Assembly: GCA_903896595.1 (NCBI GenBank) | Contig: CAITYL010000092.1 | Span: 1-36,393, forward strand | Direction of reading: 5' to 3' | Source: an uncultured Lentisphaerota bacterium | GTDB taxonomy: Bacteria; Verrucomicrobiota; Lentisphaeria; Oligosphaerales; CAITYL01 | Length of the DNA stretch: 36,393 bases | In this document: piece after piece, positions 25,758 through 34,043 of the stretch | Numbering within the stretch: the first letter of the stretch is position 1 | Layout: each line of letters begins with the position of its first letter | Position numbers and translations under genes: made by a program | The notes under the pieces: generated by a model | Databases searched by the model: none | Seen by the model: only the letters and a program-made list of their open reading frames with translations | Told to the model about the DNA's origin: nothing

Positions 25758-26804
25758 ATGATGACTTCACGTGAAATTGTCAAACGATGCATCGAATTCC
25801 GTGATCCGCCGCGGATTGGCTTACACTTCCAGGTCGACCCGATTCAGGGCCGCACGTGGGATGAAACTGATTTTGCCGGAGTTGGATACTCGGGCGATCC
25901 ACGTTTCAACCCCAAGCCGGGGCAGACGGAATGGGTCACCGAGTGGGGCGTCCGGCGGAAGACGCTCAACACGCAGATCGGCGAGGCGGTCGGTTTTCCT
26001 TTGGCCGAAGGCTGGCATCTGCTGGATCGCTACGAATTTCCGGATTTTGCCGCGCCCTGGCGCTGGACGAATCTTAAGCAGGATGTCGAGCGGGCGCACG
26101 CTGCGGCAAAGTATGTCTACGGGCACATCCCCAGTCTCATGTTGCTGCCCATCGATTTGCGGGGAATGGAAAACTGGTTCATGGACAACGCCGCGGAACA
26201 GGATAACCTGGCCCACCTGCTGGATCACCTTGTCAACGCCAGCAAGACCATCATCGAACATTACGCCGTGGCCGGGGTGGATGGCGTGATTACCTGGGAT
26301 GACATGGGGACCAACGACCGACCCCTGGTCAGTCCCGCAACTTTTCGCAAACTCTATTTTCCGCGTTACAAAGGGACGATAGACCTGCTGCACAATCACG
26401 GCATGCATTTCATCCATCACTGTTGCGGGCAGGTTCGTGAATACATGGACATGTTCGTCGAAGCCGGTTGCGATGTGCTGCAACTCGATCAACCCAATCT
26501 CATGGGCATTGAGTGGCTGGGAAAGAATTACGGCGGGAAAATATGTTTTTGGAATCCCGTCGACATTCAGACCACCATTGGCAGTGGCAATCTCGATGTG
26601 ATCGAGGACGAAGCCCATCGTCAAGTCTGGCATCTGGGTAATTTCGCCGGCGGATTTATGGTCAAGGCTTACCAGCAACCGGAATCGGTTGGCATGACCA
26701 TTGCCCAGGCGCAGCGACAATACGATGCCTTCCGTCATTACGCGAACTACCCGCTGCAACCCGTTGCGACCGGCGCTGGGGTCAGAGACGGAAATAGGAC
26801 TTAG
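25758..26804 (+). CDS. uroporphyrinogen decarboxylase (URO-D) superfamily protein
   Basis: MTSREIVKRCIEFRDPPRIGLHF, DGVITWDDMGTNDRPLVSPATFRKLYFPRYKGTIDLLHNHGMHFIHHCCG; ttaggaga upstream. Confidence 0.85.
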   Translation: MMTSREIVKRCIEFRDPPRIGLHFQVDPIQGRTWDETDFAGVGYSGDPRFNPKPGQTEWVTEWGVRRKTLNTQIGEAVGFPLAEGWHLLDRYEFPDFAAPWRWTNLKQDVERAHAAAKYVYGHIPSLMLLPIDLRGMENWFMDNAAEQDNLAHLLDHLVNASKTIIEHYAVAGVDGVITWDDMGTNDRPLVSPATFRKLYFPRYKGTIDLLHNHGMHFIHHCCGQVREYMDMFVEAGCDVLQLDQPNLMGIEWLGKNYGGKICFWNPVDIQTTIGSGNLDVIEDEAHRQVWHLGNFAGGFMVKAYQQPESVGMTIAQAQRQYDAFRHYANYPLQPVATGAGVRDGNRT

Positions 26805-26907
26805 AGCTCAGGCCATGGGCACGGGAATACGCAAACGGGCTACTACATTCGAGTCAAGGTGAAGGGGAAACGGAGGAAACGAGTACGCCCTGGCCCCGGG
26901 GGAAACA

Positions 26908-27582
26908 GTGGCCCGCACCGTCCCGGTACGCATCCGGGACGCCGCCGTGCCCTGTCATCAGTTCACAGTCAGCCGGCCGGGCATCCGTCCAGCCACCTAT
27001 CCGTTTGCCGTCCAGTGGGAACTGGCGCCCGAGCCGCTCGCCGCCGGCGCGTCCCTGGACGACCTGACCAAGGCCGGCGGCAAAGCCTGGCCGCTCTGCG
27101 ACCCGGCGGGCCACCCGCTGGCCGCGGTCCGCTTCGCGCTCTCCGGCAACCGGCTGGGCATCGCCCTAGTCATTCGCGACCGGGTGATGCGGGAGAATGC
27201 CGAGATGCCGTGGGACGGCTCCTGCGCCGAACTGTTTTTTGCCGCCGCCGCCCAAGCCCCGGTGACGCAGCTGTTCCTGCTGCCGGCAACGCCACGGGGC
27301 CCGGCCCGGATCCTCCGGGCGCGGCCCGGTGGCCGGGACGACGTGACGGCCGCAGTGCCGGTCAAGACCTGGCTGGTGGACGGCGGGTACGGCGCGGCGC
27401 TGTTCCTGCCCGTTCCCTGGCTTCTCGGCCCGGACGCCGGCGCCGGCTTGAAAGCGCTCCTGGCCGAGGTTGGCGTCACCACGGCGCCGGAACCCGGCCC
27501 GTTCACCCGCGGCCGGCTGTTCGGCAACTACGACGCCCACCTGGTGGGCTCCCAAGGCTTTGCCAGGCTGATCCTCGGATAA
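26908..27582 (+). CDS. hypothetical protein with CBM9-like features; start uncertain, possible upstream frameshift
   Basis: GTG start proposed; PWDGSCAELFFAAAAQ resembles CBM9-like [GD]D.vELFf motif. Confidence 0.5.
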   Translation: MARTVPVRIRDAAVPCHQFTVSRPGIRPATYPFAVQWELAPEPLAAGASLDDLTKAGGKAWPLCDPAGHPLAAVRFALSGNRLGIALVIRDRVMRENAEMPWDGSCAELFFAAAAQAPVTQLFLLPATPRGPARILRARPGGRDDVTAAVPVKTWLVDGGYGAALFLPVPWLLGPDAGAGLKALLAEVGVTTAPEPGPFTRGRLFGNYDAHLVGSQGFARLILG

Positions 27583-27718
27583 AAGCCCTTCCCCATGAAA
27601 GCGCGAGGAATGCGAAGTTTGAACAAAAAATTTCGAGCGCGAGCGCCGCTACGCTGAGCGCGAAAAGCCTGTATGGCGCATAGATGCGGTTTCCGGAAGG
27701 GCCAACGGTTTCTGATTT

Positions 27719-27743
27719 CTTCGTGCTTTCGTGTCTTCGTGTG
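27719..27743. repeat. short CACGAAGA-type repeat (inverse orientation)
   Basis: cttcgtgctttcgtgtcttcgtgtg, reverse complement of the 3625-3652 type. Confidence 0.6.
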
Positions 27744-27778
27744 AGATCTTGGTTTGGTTCCGGCTATGCTGGGTTGGG

Positions 27779-28771
27779 CTAGCCCGTCCGGCCCCGCCGT
27801 CGGCCGGCAAACACGGCCGGGGTCGTGCCGGTGATCTTGCGGAACATCCGGTTGAAATAGCTGACATAGGCGAACCCGGTTTTGTCGGCAATTTCCTTGA
27901 TGGTCAGCCCGCCCTCGCGCAGCAGCCGGGCCGCCTCGGTGAGGCGCAGGCGCAACTGGTACTGATGCGGCGTGAAGCTGGTGGCGGCCCGAAACCGGCG
28001 CTGCAGGGTCCGCGCCGGCAGGCGGGTGGCCGCGATTATGGCGTCCAGGGAAAGGGCGGCCGTGGGGCGCGCCTCCATCTGATGAATGACGGCCTCGACT
28101 TCTCCCGTTCCCCCCGGGGCCGCCAGCGGGTGCTGATGCCGCGACACGCATTGGGAATAGGTGGCGAGAAAATCCAGCAACAACCCGTGCAGGCTGGTTT
28201 CCGTGCCCCGCCGTCTGGAACGGGTCTGGAGCAGGATCGCCTCAGCCTTGTGCAGGCAGAGCGCCAAGTCATCCGGGGCCAGGTGAAAACGCCTGGGAGC
28301 GGGGCCGGCCCGGCGCCCGTCCGCCGCTTGCAGCAACGGCAGAACGTGGTGAATGCCGGGCAGATGCCGCAACAGCTCCGCGTGACGCACAAAAAATTCG
28401 TTGCGGATGAGGATGTTGACCACGCGCAAGCCGCGACAGTCGCGATACCCATGCACCTGGGGGCCGGCCACCAGGAAGGTGTCGCCGGCCGCCAGCGTTT
28501 GGGAGCGGCGGGGAAACTCATGCCGCGCCATGCCTTTTTCAACCAGCACCAACTCCACAAACTCATGCTGGTGCAACACGCTGTCGTCCTGGAAGGTCGG
28601 ACGGACCACCACCGGCAGCGCGAGCCGGTGAAAAATGTAGGAAGCCGCCCAGTACTGGGTAACGGATCCATCGGTGGGCGGATTCCGGCGGGACGGCGGC
28701 GCCGGAGCGGCGGGGCGCATTTTTATGACATCTTGGCGCTTTTGTATAAAAGTTGTCTTATTCATGACCAT
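27779..28771 (-). CDS. AraC-family transcriptional regulator with N-terminal cupin-like sensor
   Basis: LTIKEIADKTGFAYVSYFNRMFRKITGTTPAVF double-HTH signature; divergent from the next gene. Confidence 0.93.
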   Translation of the reverse strand: MVMNKTTFIQKRQDVIKMRPAAPAPPSRRNPPTDGSVTQYWAASYIFHRLALPVVVRPTFQDDSVLHQHEFVELVLVEKGMARHEFPRRSQTLAAGDTFLVAGPQVHGYRDCRGLRVVNILIRNEFFVRHAELLRHLPGIHHVLPLLQAADGRRAGPAPRRFHLAPDDLALCLHKAEAILLQTRSRRRGTETSLHGLLLDFLATYSQCVSRHQHPLAAPGGTGEVEAVIHQMEARPTAALSLDAIIAATRLPARTLQRRFRAATSFTPHQYQLRLRLTEAARLLREGGLTIKEIADKTGFAYVSYFNRMFRKITGTTPAVFAGRRRGRTG

Positions 28772-28845
28772 GATTCAGTTACCATAATGTATAAATTGAG
28801 GTTAGTGCAAGTAGACAACCCCCGCACACATAAGGAAAACGTCCC

Positions 28846-29538
28846 ATGAACAAGAACTTGAGATTGGCGGCCCTCCTTCTGGCTGGACTCGCCACCAGCA
28901 GTTTAGCCGCCATCACGACCACCCCCACTGGCACCAACGACCCCAGCGACTTCCCCTTGACCACCTCAAACCTACTCTTGTCCACCGTTAGTTCGGGCGG
29001 CGCTCCGCTCGACTGGTCCGGCGATTTGACCTTGCTCAACGACGGCAGTTTAGGCACAACGGGCGTCAGTACAACGTATGTGAATGGCATCAATGCGGAC
29101 ACGACCATCACCTTCACGTTCGACACGGTGAGCAACCCCAACGGCTACAATATTACGGGAATCCAAAGCTACGCCGGCTGGGAGACCGACGCGGGCGGGC
29201 GTTCCAATCAGGGATATGCCATTGGCCTGACATTTGTGGATAACACGACCGCAACCTTGCTGGATAAAACCAGTTGGGCCAATAGCGACCCTGTCGATTT
29301 CTGGACGCGGGTAGTGATCGCCAATAGCAGCGGGAATGGTGCCTTGGACAATGGCAGTGGAGTCGTCGCCACCGGTGTGAAGGCGATCACATTTTTTGGC
29401 TTTGATGAGGCGACCCCCAAGGGTCCGGTTGGATACCGTGAGTTCCAAATCGAGGGAACCGTTGTGCCCGAACCGGCGGCGCTGGGCCTGCTGGTCGGCC
29501 TGGGCGGCCTAGCCCTGCGCGCCCGGCGGCGGCGATGA
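28846..29538 (+). CDS. PEP-CTERM sorting-domain exported protein
   Basis: C-terminus VVPEPAALGLLVGLGGLALRARRRR; signal peptide. Confidence 0.92.
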   Translation: MNKNLRLAALLLAGLATSSLAAITTTPTGTNDPSDFPLTTSNLLLSTVSSGGAPLDWSGDLTLLNDGSLGTTGVSTTYVNGINADTTITFTFDTVSNPNGYNITGIQSYAGWETDAGGRSNQGYAIGLTFVDNTTATLLDKTSWANSDPVDFWTRVVIANSSGNGALDNGSGVVATGVKAITFFGFDEATPKGPVGYREFQIEGTVVPEPAALGLLVGLGGLALRARRRR

Positions 29539-29545
29539 ATAGCGG

Positions 29546-29622
29546 GTGGACCTTGTGGACCCGGTGGACACTGTGGACACCGGACACAAGGTCCACGGGG
29601 TCCACGAAGTCCACAGGGTCCG
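29546..29622. repeat. 9-nt period inverted array (GTGGACnnn x4 then GTCCACnnn x3-4)
   Basis: gtggacctt gtggacccg gtggacact gtggacacc ggacacaa ggtccacgg ggtccacga agtccacag ggtccg, same position as at 7609-7690. Confidence 0.92.
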
Positions 29623-29642
29623 TTCCCGTCTAGGTTGTTCCC

Positions 29643-30293
29643 ATGAAGCATTTCACCCTTATTGAATTGCTGGTGGTGATCGCGATCATCGCCATTCTAG
29701 CCGCCATGTTGCTGCCAAGCCTGGGCCGGGCGCGGGAGACCTCGCGGGCCGTGGCCTGCCTGGGCATGCTCCGGCAGTTCGGCCTGGCCAACGAATCCTA
29801 CAGCAATGACAGTGGCGACTGGTACGTGCCGGCCAAGCACCGCGTCGATTGGGTCATTTGGGAGGCCAACAGCCTGTTCCGCCAGAACCTGGGACTCGAG
29901 GATGATGGAACGTCTTACGCCGCCAAAGCCTACATCTGCCCCGACGCCGCGGCCTGCCTGCAAGCGCCGGCCGATGCCAAGAACCGGTATGAGCTGGGCA
30001 CTAGTTGGGGCGCCAATGTGACGGGACTGAATCTGTATCCGACCGACCTTTATGTCGGCTACCGGCGAAGCAGCGTGGTCGCGCCGTCCCAGAAACTCAT
30101 GTTCGCAGACGCCGTGGACTGGTGGATCATGGAATGGTGGTCGGACACCTATGTGGGGGAAACCTGGACCGCCATGGCCGCTGCCTACCGGCATTCCGGC
30201 CGGATCAACATGGTCTATTTCGACGGCCATGCCGCCAGTATGAAACGCGAACAAGCGGTCAAACAGGACAGCCTGTGGGCCGTTCAGAACTGA
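29643..30293 (+). CDS. prepilin-type N-terminal cleavage/methylation domain protein (pseudopilin-like)
   Basis: [28 protein letters not shown]-terminal [16 protein letters not shown]. Confidence 0.95.
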   Translation: MKHFTLIELLVVIAIIAILAAMLLPSLGRARETSRAVACLGMLRQFGLANESYSNDSGDWYVPAKHRVDWVIWEANSLFRQNLGLEDDGTSYAAKAYICPDAAACLQAPADAKNRYELGTSWGANVTGLNLYPTDLYVGYRRSSVVAPSQKLMFADAVDWWIMEWWSDTYVGETWTAMAAAYRHSGRINMVYFDGHAASMKREQAVKQDSLWAVQN

Positions 30294-30306
30294 TTTTGAT
30301 TCAATA

Positions 30307-30561
30307 TTGGGGCCACCCTTTTGAAAAAGGGTGATCCCCCCGCGCTCCGCGCTTCGCAGTCCCGGCCCCGCCGGGTCGTTCACATGTTCACTCTGCAACC
30401 CCCTTCCTAAAACTTTTGTTTCATTTTGCGGATTTCGCAGGCCGTCTCGCGCGATAAACCGCAGACTGGGACTGCCAGGCGGCCTGCGAAATCCGCAAAG
30501 GGCACAACAAGGTTTGACGGAGGGTTTGGGAACCGCCTTTCCTCAAAAGGGGGTTCCCAAC
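30307..30561. repeat. dispersed repeat element bounded by TTGGGGCCACCCTTTTG and CAAAAGGGGGTTCCCAAC, with a 20-bp perfect internal inverted repeat
   Basis: Arms TTTGCGGATTTCGCAGGCCG 30425-30444 and CGGCCTGCGAAATCCGCAAA 30480-30499; end sequences recur head-to-head at 34061-34095. Confidence 0.75.
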
Positions 30562-30618
30562 TCAATGAACATGATAAATACGCGCATCGTACAAACACAC
30601 AAGGAATTGCAGTAAAAC

Positions 30619-32205
30619 ATGACAACCACGTTAAAAGCAATGATTCTTCCCGCCCTGGCCGGCACCCTTTGCCTGCCGCCCCTCGCCGCTCCGGCCGATG
30701 CCGCCGAACGGGAGGGCCAGGTGATCTACCAAACGGCCTTTGATGGCGCCGGGGCCTTGGCCGGCTGGGCCGGCGACGGCCGGTTGGAAGCCAGCTTCAC
30801 CCAGGGCGGCACTCTGGCCGTGGAACGGCGGGACGGCCCGGCGGCCGGGGTGGCGGCGGCGACCTGTTCCCTGCCCTGCCAAGAGGTCCGTGGCTGTCTG
30901 GTGCTGGTTTCCGCACTGGTCAGGAACGAGGCGGTGACGGAGGGGCCGCATGCGGTCAAACTGATGGCGACCGTCGCCGCACCGAGTGGCAACGAGACCT
31001 ATCAGGCCGGCATCGGCGGTGGTACGGTGAATTGGCGGCAGGCGGCGGTGCGCGTGTTTGTGCCCCGCGACGCCACCCAGATCACCCTGACCCTGGGCCT
31101 GGACGCTGGCAGTTTGGGCAAGGTTTGGTTCGACGACGTCAAGGTCACCGTCCGCCAGGTCAACGCGGTCGTAACGGGCAAGTTGCCGCCGGCGGCGACC
31201 CGCTTCTCGCGGTTGCGCGGCGCCATGATTGATCCAAACGGGTTCAAGGCGGCCGACGCCCAGGTCCTGGGCGGCCAATGGAACGCCAACGTCGTGCGCT
31301 GGCAACTGATCAACGCTCCCGAGGCGGGCGGGCCTCTGGGCTGGGCGGCTTACGACCAATGGCTGGAAAAGGAGATGCAACGGTTGGACGCCATGCTGCC
31401 GGTGCTGGAACGGCTGGGCATGGCCGTCGTGGTGGACCTGCACTGCCCGCCGGGCTCCATTTTTTGGGAAGCCACCACGCTGCTCACCGAGCCCGAGCGG
31501 CAGGACAAACTAATCGCCGTCTGGCGCAAACTGGCCAGCCATTACCGGGGCATCGAAAACGTTTTCGGCTACGACCTGGTGAACGAACCGATCGACTTGG
31601 CCAGTCCGGCGATGGCCGGCTACGACACCGTGCCCGGCGATGCCCGCAACTGGTGGGAACTGGCGGACACCACCGCCCGGGCGATCCGTGAAATCGATCC
31701 GAAGACGGCGATCATTTTCGAGCCCTCCCCCGGTGGCATTCCCTACGGTTGGAAAAACCTGCATCCGCTGACCGTTGCCAATGTGGTCTACAGCCTGCAC
31801 ATGTACTATCCGTACCAGTTCAGCCACCAATTGGTGCTCGCGGACTTTCCCAAACCACTCCGTTATCCCGGCTTTGAGTTCTGCGGTGAAACCTGGGACT
31901 TGGCCCGGGTGAAGCGGGAGATCCAGCCGGTGATTGACTTCCAGCAAAAATACGGGGCGCGGATCTACGTGGGCGAATTCAGCGCCACCCGCTGGGCCGC
32001 CGACAACAGCGCCTACCGCTACATCAAGGATCTGACGGACATCTTCGAGGCCAACGGCTGGGATTGGTGCTACCACGCCTTCCGCGAAAACCCCTGCTGG
32101 AGCGTGGAACTGGACGAGGACAAGGACCATCCCACCGCCAAAGTCACCGAACGGCAGAAGTTGCTGCGCCACTGGTTCGCGAAAAACCGCCGGCCGGCGT
32201 GGTGA
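30619..32205 (+). CDS. secreted GH5-like glycoside hydrolase with N-terminal CBM-like domain
   Basis: GYDLVNEPIDL acid/base and RIYVGEFSATRW nucleophile contexts; N-terminal jelly-roll-like segment ending KVWFDDVKVTV. Confidence 0.88.
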   Translation: MTTTLKAMILPALAGTLCLPPLAAPADAAEREGQVIYQTAFDGAGALAGWAGDGRLEASFTQGGTLAVERRDGPAAGVAAATCSLPCQEVRGCLVLVSALVRNEAVTEGPHAVKLMATVAAPSGNETYQAGIGGGTVNWRQAAVRVFVPRDATQITLTLGLDAGSLGKVWFDDVKVTVRQVNAVVTGKLPPAATRFSRLRGAMIDPNGFKAADAQVLGGQWNANVVRWQLINAPEAGGPLGWAAYDQWLEKEMQRLDAMLPVLERLGMAVVVDLHCPPGSIFWEATTLLTEPERQDKLIAVWRKLASHYRGIENVFGYDLVNEPIDLASPAMAGYDTVPGDARNWWELADTTARAIREIDPKTAIIFEPSPGGIPYGWKNLHPLTVANVVYSLHMYYPYQFSHQLVLADFPKPLRYPGFEFCGETWDLARVKREIQPVIDFQQKYGARIYVGEFSATRWAADNSAYRYIKDLTDIFEANGWDWCYHAFRENPCWSVELDEDKDHPTAKVTERQKLLRHWFAKNRRPAW

Positions 32206-32219
32206 AGCCCAAATTCTCG

Positions 32220-32477
32220 TTAATCCCCGTAATGAGTTTTGGTGCGATGGATAAAGATGGTTTTTGAGGCCAGATCGATGGAGTAAACGATCCGATCCTT
32301 GTAGGTGAGGCGAAAAGAGAAAAAACCAGCCAAGTCACCAACCAACCGCTTCCCGCAAAAGGGATCACAGGCAATCGAATGAACGAGGATTTCCCTGAGC
32401 TTCTGTTGCAACTTCGGCGTAAGCTGATGGAAATCCTTGGTTGCCTCTTTGGTAAACCGGATTTCATACGGCGTCAC
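32220..32477 (-). CDS. RelE/YoeB-family toxin
   Basis: MTPYEIRFTKEATKDFHQLTPKLQQKLREIL...FFSFRLTYKDRIVYSIDLASKTIFIHRTKTHYGD; overlaps antitoxin by 4 nt. Confidence 0.9.
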   Translation of the reverse strand: MTPYEIRFTKEATKDFHQLTPKLQQKLREILVHSIACDPFCGKRLVGDLAGFFSFRLTYKDRIVYSIDLASKTIFIHRTKTHYGD

Positions 32478-32734
32478 GTTTGCTCTCCGAAGAGATCTTC
32501 CATGGCCACCGTGTCGCCTTCCCGCACCTGCTGGCTGGAGGCCTCCAGCCTCTGGCGGAAACCGGGCTGAGACAAAAGTTCCACCGTTTCCAACAACCCT
32601 TCGTAATCCTCTTCGGACATCAGGACGGCCGCCCCCCGGCGATGATGGATGCGGAACGTTTGGTGGCCTTCAGCCGCGCCTTTGACGAGGTCGAAGAATT
32701 CCCGGCGCGCCGTAGTTGCGGTCAGGGTGGTCAT
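32474..32734 (-). CDS. Phd/YefM-family antitoxin
   Basis: MTTLTATTARREFFDLVKGAAEGHQTFRIHHRRGAAVLMSEEDYEGLLETVELL. Confidence 0.92.
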   Translation of the reverse strand: MTTLTATTARREFFDLVKGAAEGHQTFRIHHRRGAAVLMSEEDYEGLLETVELLSQPGFRQRLEASSQQVREGDTVAMEDLFGEQT

Positions 32735-32750
32735 AACTAATCTCCCAATA

Positions 32751-32768
32751 TGTACACGATAACGTACA
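32751..32768. promoter_or_regulatory. putative YefM-type operator (TGTACA ... CGTACA)
   Basis: Two TGTACA-like hexamers with 12-bp centre-to-centre spacing just upstream of the antitoxin. Confidence 0.55.
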
Positions 32769-32796
32769 CTTCGGCCACAAAAATGTCAAGGCAAAA

Positions 32797-33867
32797 TTAG
32801 TCGGCCACAGCCGGTCCGCCGTCGGGCGGGGCGCTGGTGCCCCGAACCACCAGGGTGGTGGGCAGCACGATCCGGCGCGGGGCGGGCGGCGCCACGGCGG
32901 GGTCGCGCCGGGCCCGGATGCCACTCAGAACCAGGTCGCCCAAAGCCTCGGCGATGCGGTCGATGGGCTGGGCGACCGTGGTCAGGGGCGGATTCAGGTA
33001 AGCGGCCAGTTCGATGTCATCCACGCCGACCACCGAAAGATCGCGGGGCACCGCCAACCCCAACTCGCGCGCCGCCCGCAACACCCCGATGGCCACCAAG
33101 TCATTGACGGCGAACACCGCCGTCGGCCGGTTGGGGCGTAACAACAATTCCCGCCCGGCCTCATAGCCATCCTGCAAACGAAAACCGCAGTGGACAATCA
33201 GGTCGTCACGGCAGGCCATGCCGTGCCGCGCGAGCGCGCTCTGGAACGCGCCGGACCGCTCGGGAATCGGCTGTTGGGGCGACACTCCGGCCACAAACGC
33301 CAGGCGCCGGTGCCCCAGGCCGATCAAGTGTTCCATGGCCGCCAACGCACCGTCATGGATGGCGACTTCCACCCGGTCAAAAGCCAGGCCGCTGCCAACG
33401 CCGTCCCCGCCCAGCAGCACGCAGTGGACACCGCCGGCCTGCAGATCGGCCAGGGACGCGGCCAGCCGGCGGCTGTCCGTGGGATAGACAATCATGCCGT
33501 CCACCGCCCGCCCCGACAACCGCGCCAGGGCCTGCTCCTCGCGCCGCACATCCTGCCCGGTTTCGCAGATGATCACGTCGTAATCATGCTGGAGCAGGAC
33601 ATCCTCGACCCGCCGGATGAGATCGGAAAAGTACGGGTTTTGCGCGTCCTGCACGATCATGCCAACCACCTGTCCCCGCGCCAGGCGCAGCCCGCGGGCC
33701 AGGCGATTGGGCCGATAGCCCAGTTCGGCGGCCGCCGCCAACACGCGCTGGCGCGCCTCGGCGGACACCGTGGTGGCTCCCCGCAGCACCAGCGAGACCG
33801 CACTCTTGGAATAACCGGCACGGCGGGCCACATCAATAATGGTGGGCTGACGGGGCGCACGAGGCAT
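32797..33867 (-). CDS. LacI-family transcriptional regulator
   Basis: PTIIDVARRAGYSKSAVSLVLRGATTVSAEARQRVLAAAAELGYRPNRLARGLR; ATG 33867 used as start. Confidence 0.95.
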   Translation of the reverse strand: MPRAPRQPTIIDVARRAGYSKSAVSLVLRGATTVSAEARQRVLAAAAELGYRPNRLARGLRLARGQVVGMIVQDAQNPYFSDLIRRVEDVLLQHDYDVIICETGQDVRREEQALARLSGRAVDGMIVYPTDSRRLAASLADLQAGGVHCVLLGGDGVGSGLAFDRVEVAIHDGALAAMEHLIGLGHRRLAFVAGVSPQQPIPERSGAFQSALARHGMACRDDLIVHCGFRLQDGYEAGRELLLRPNRPTAVFAVNDLVAIGVLRAARELGLAVPRDLSVVGVDDIELAAYLNPPLTTVAQPIDRIAEALGDLVLSGIRARRDPAVAPPAPRRIVLPTTLVVRGTSAPPDGGPAVAD

Positions 33868-33943
33868 CGGTGGCAACTCCTGGCAAAACCGGTGAAAACA
33901 AAATTTGGTTCCAGCGTAACCCGCCCCCGGTATCCTGTCAAGG

Positions 33944-34019
33944 CACGGACGCACACGGACTTTCACGGACCGGCACGGACGACAAACGCCGCCGCCGGCC
34001 CGTCCATGTGCGTCCGTGT
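33944..34019. repeat. 10-nt period CACGGACnnn array with inverted partner
   Basis: cacggacgca cacggacttt cacggaccgg cacggacgac then gtccatgtgc gtccgtg. Confidence 0.85.
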
Positions 34020-34043
34020 TGGCAACGGCTGGTCAGCGTGCAC

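Noticed and set aside
27731-28849. Plus-strand 372-aa ORF opposite the AraC regulator
   Set aside because: No domain signature; AraC HTH signature is clear on the minus strand.
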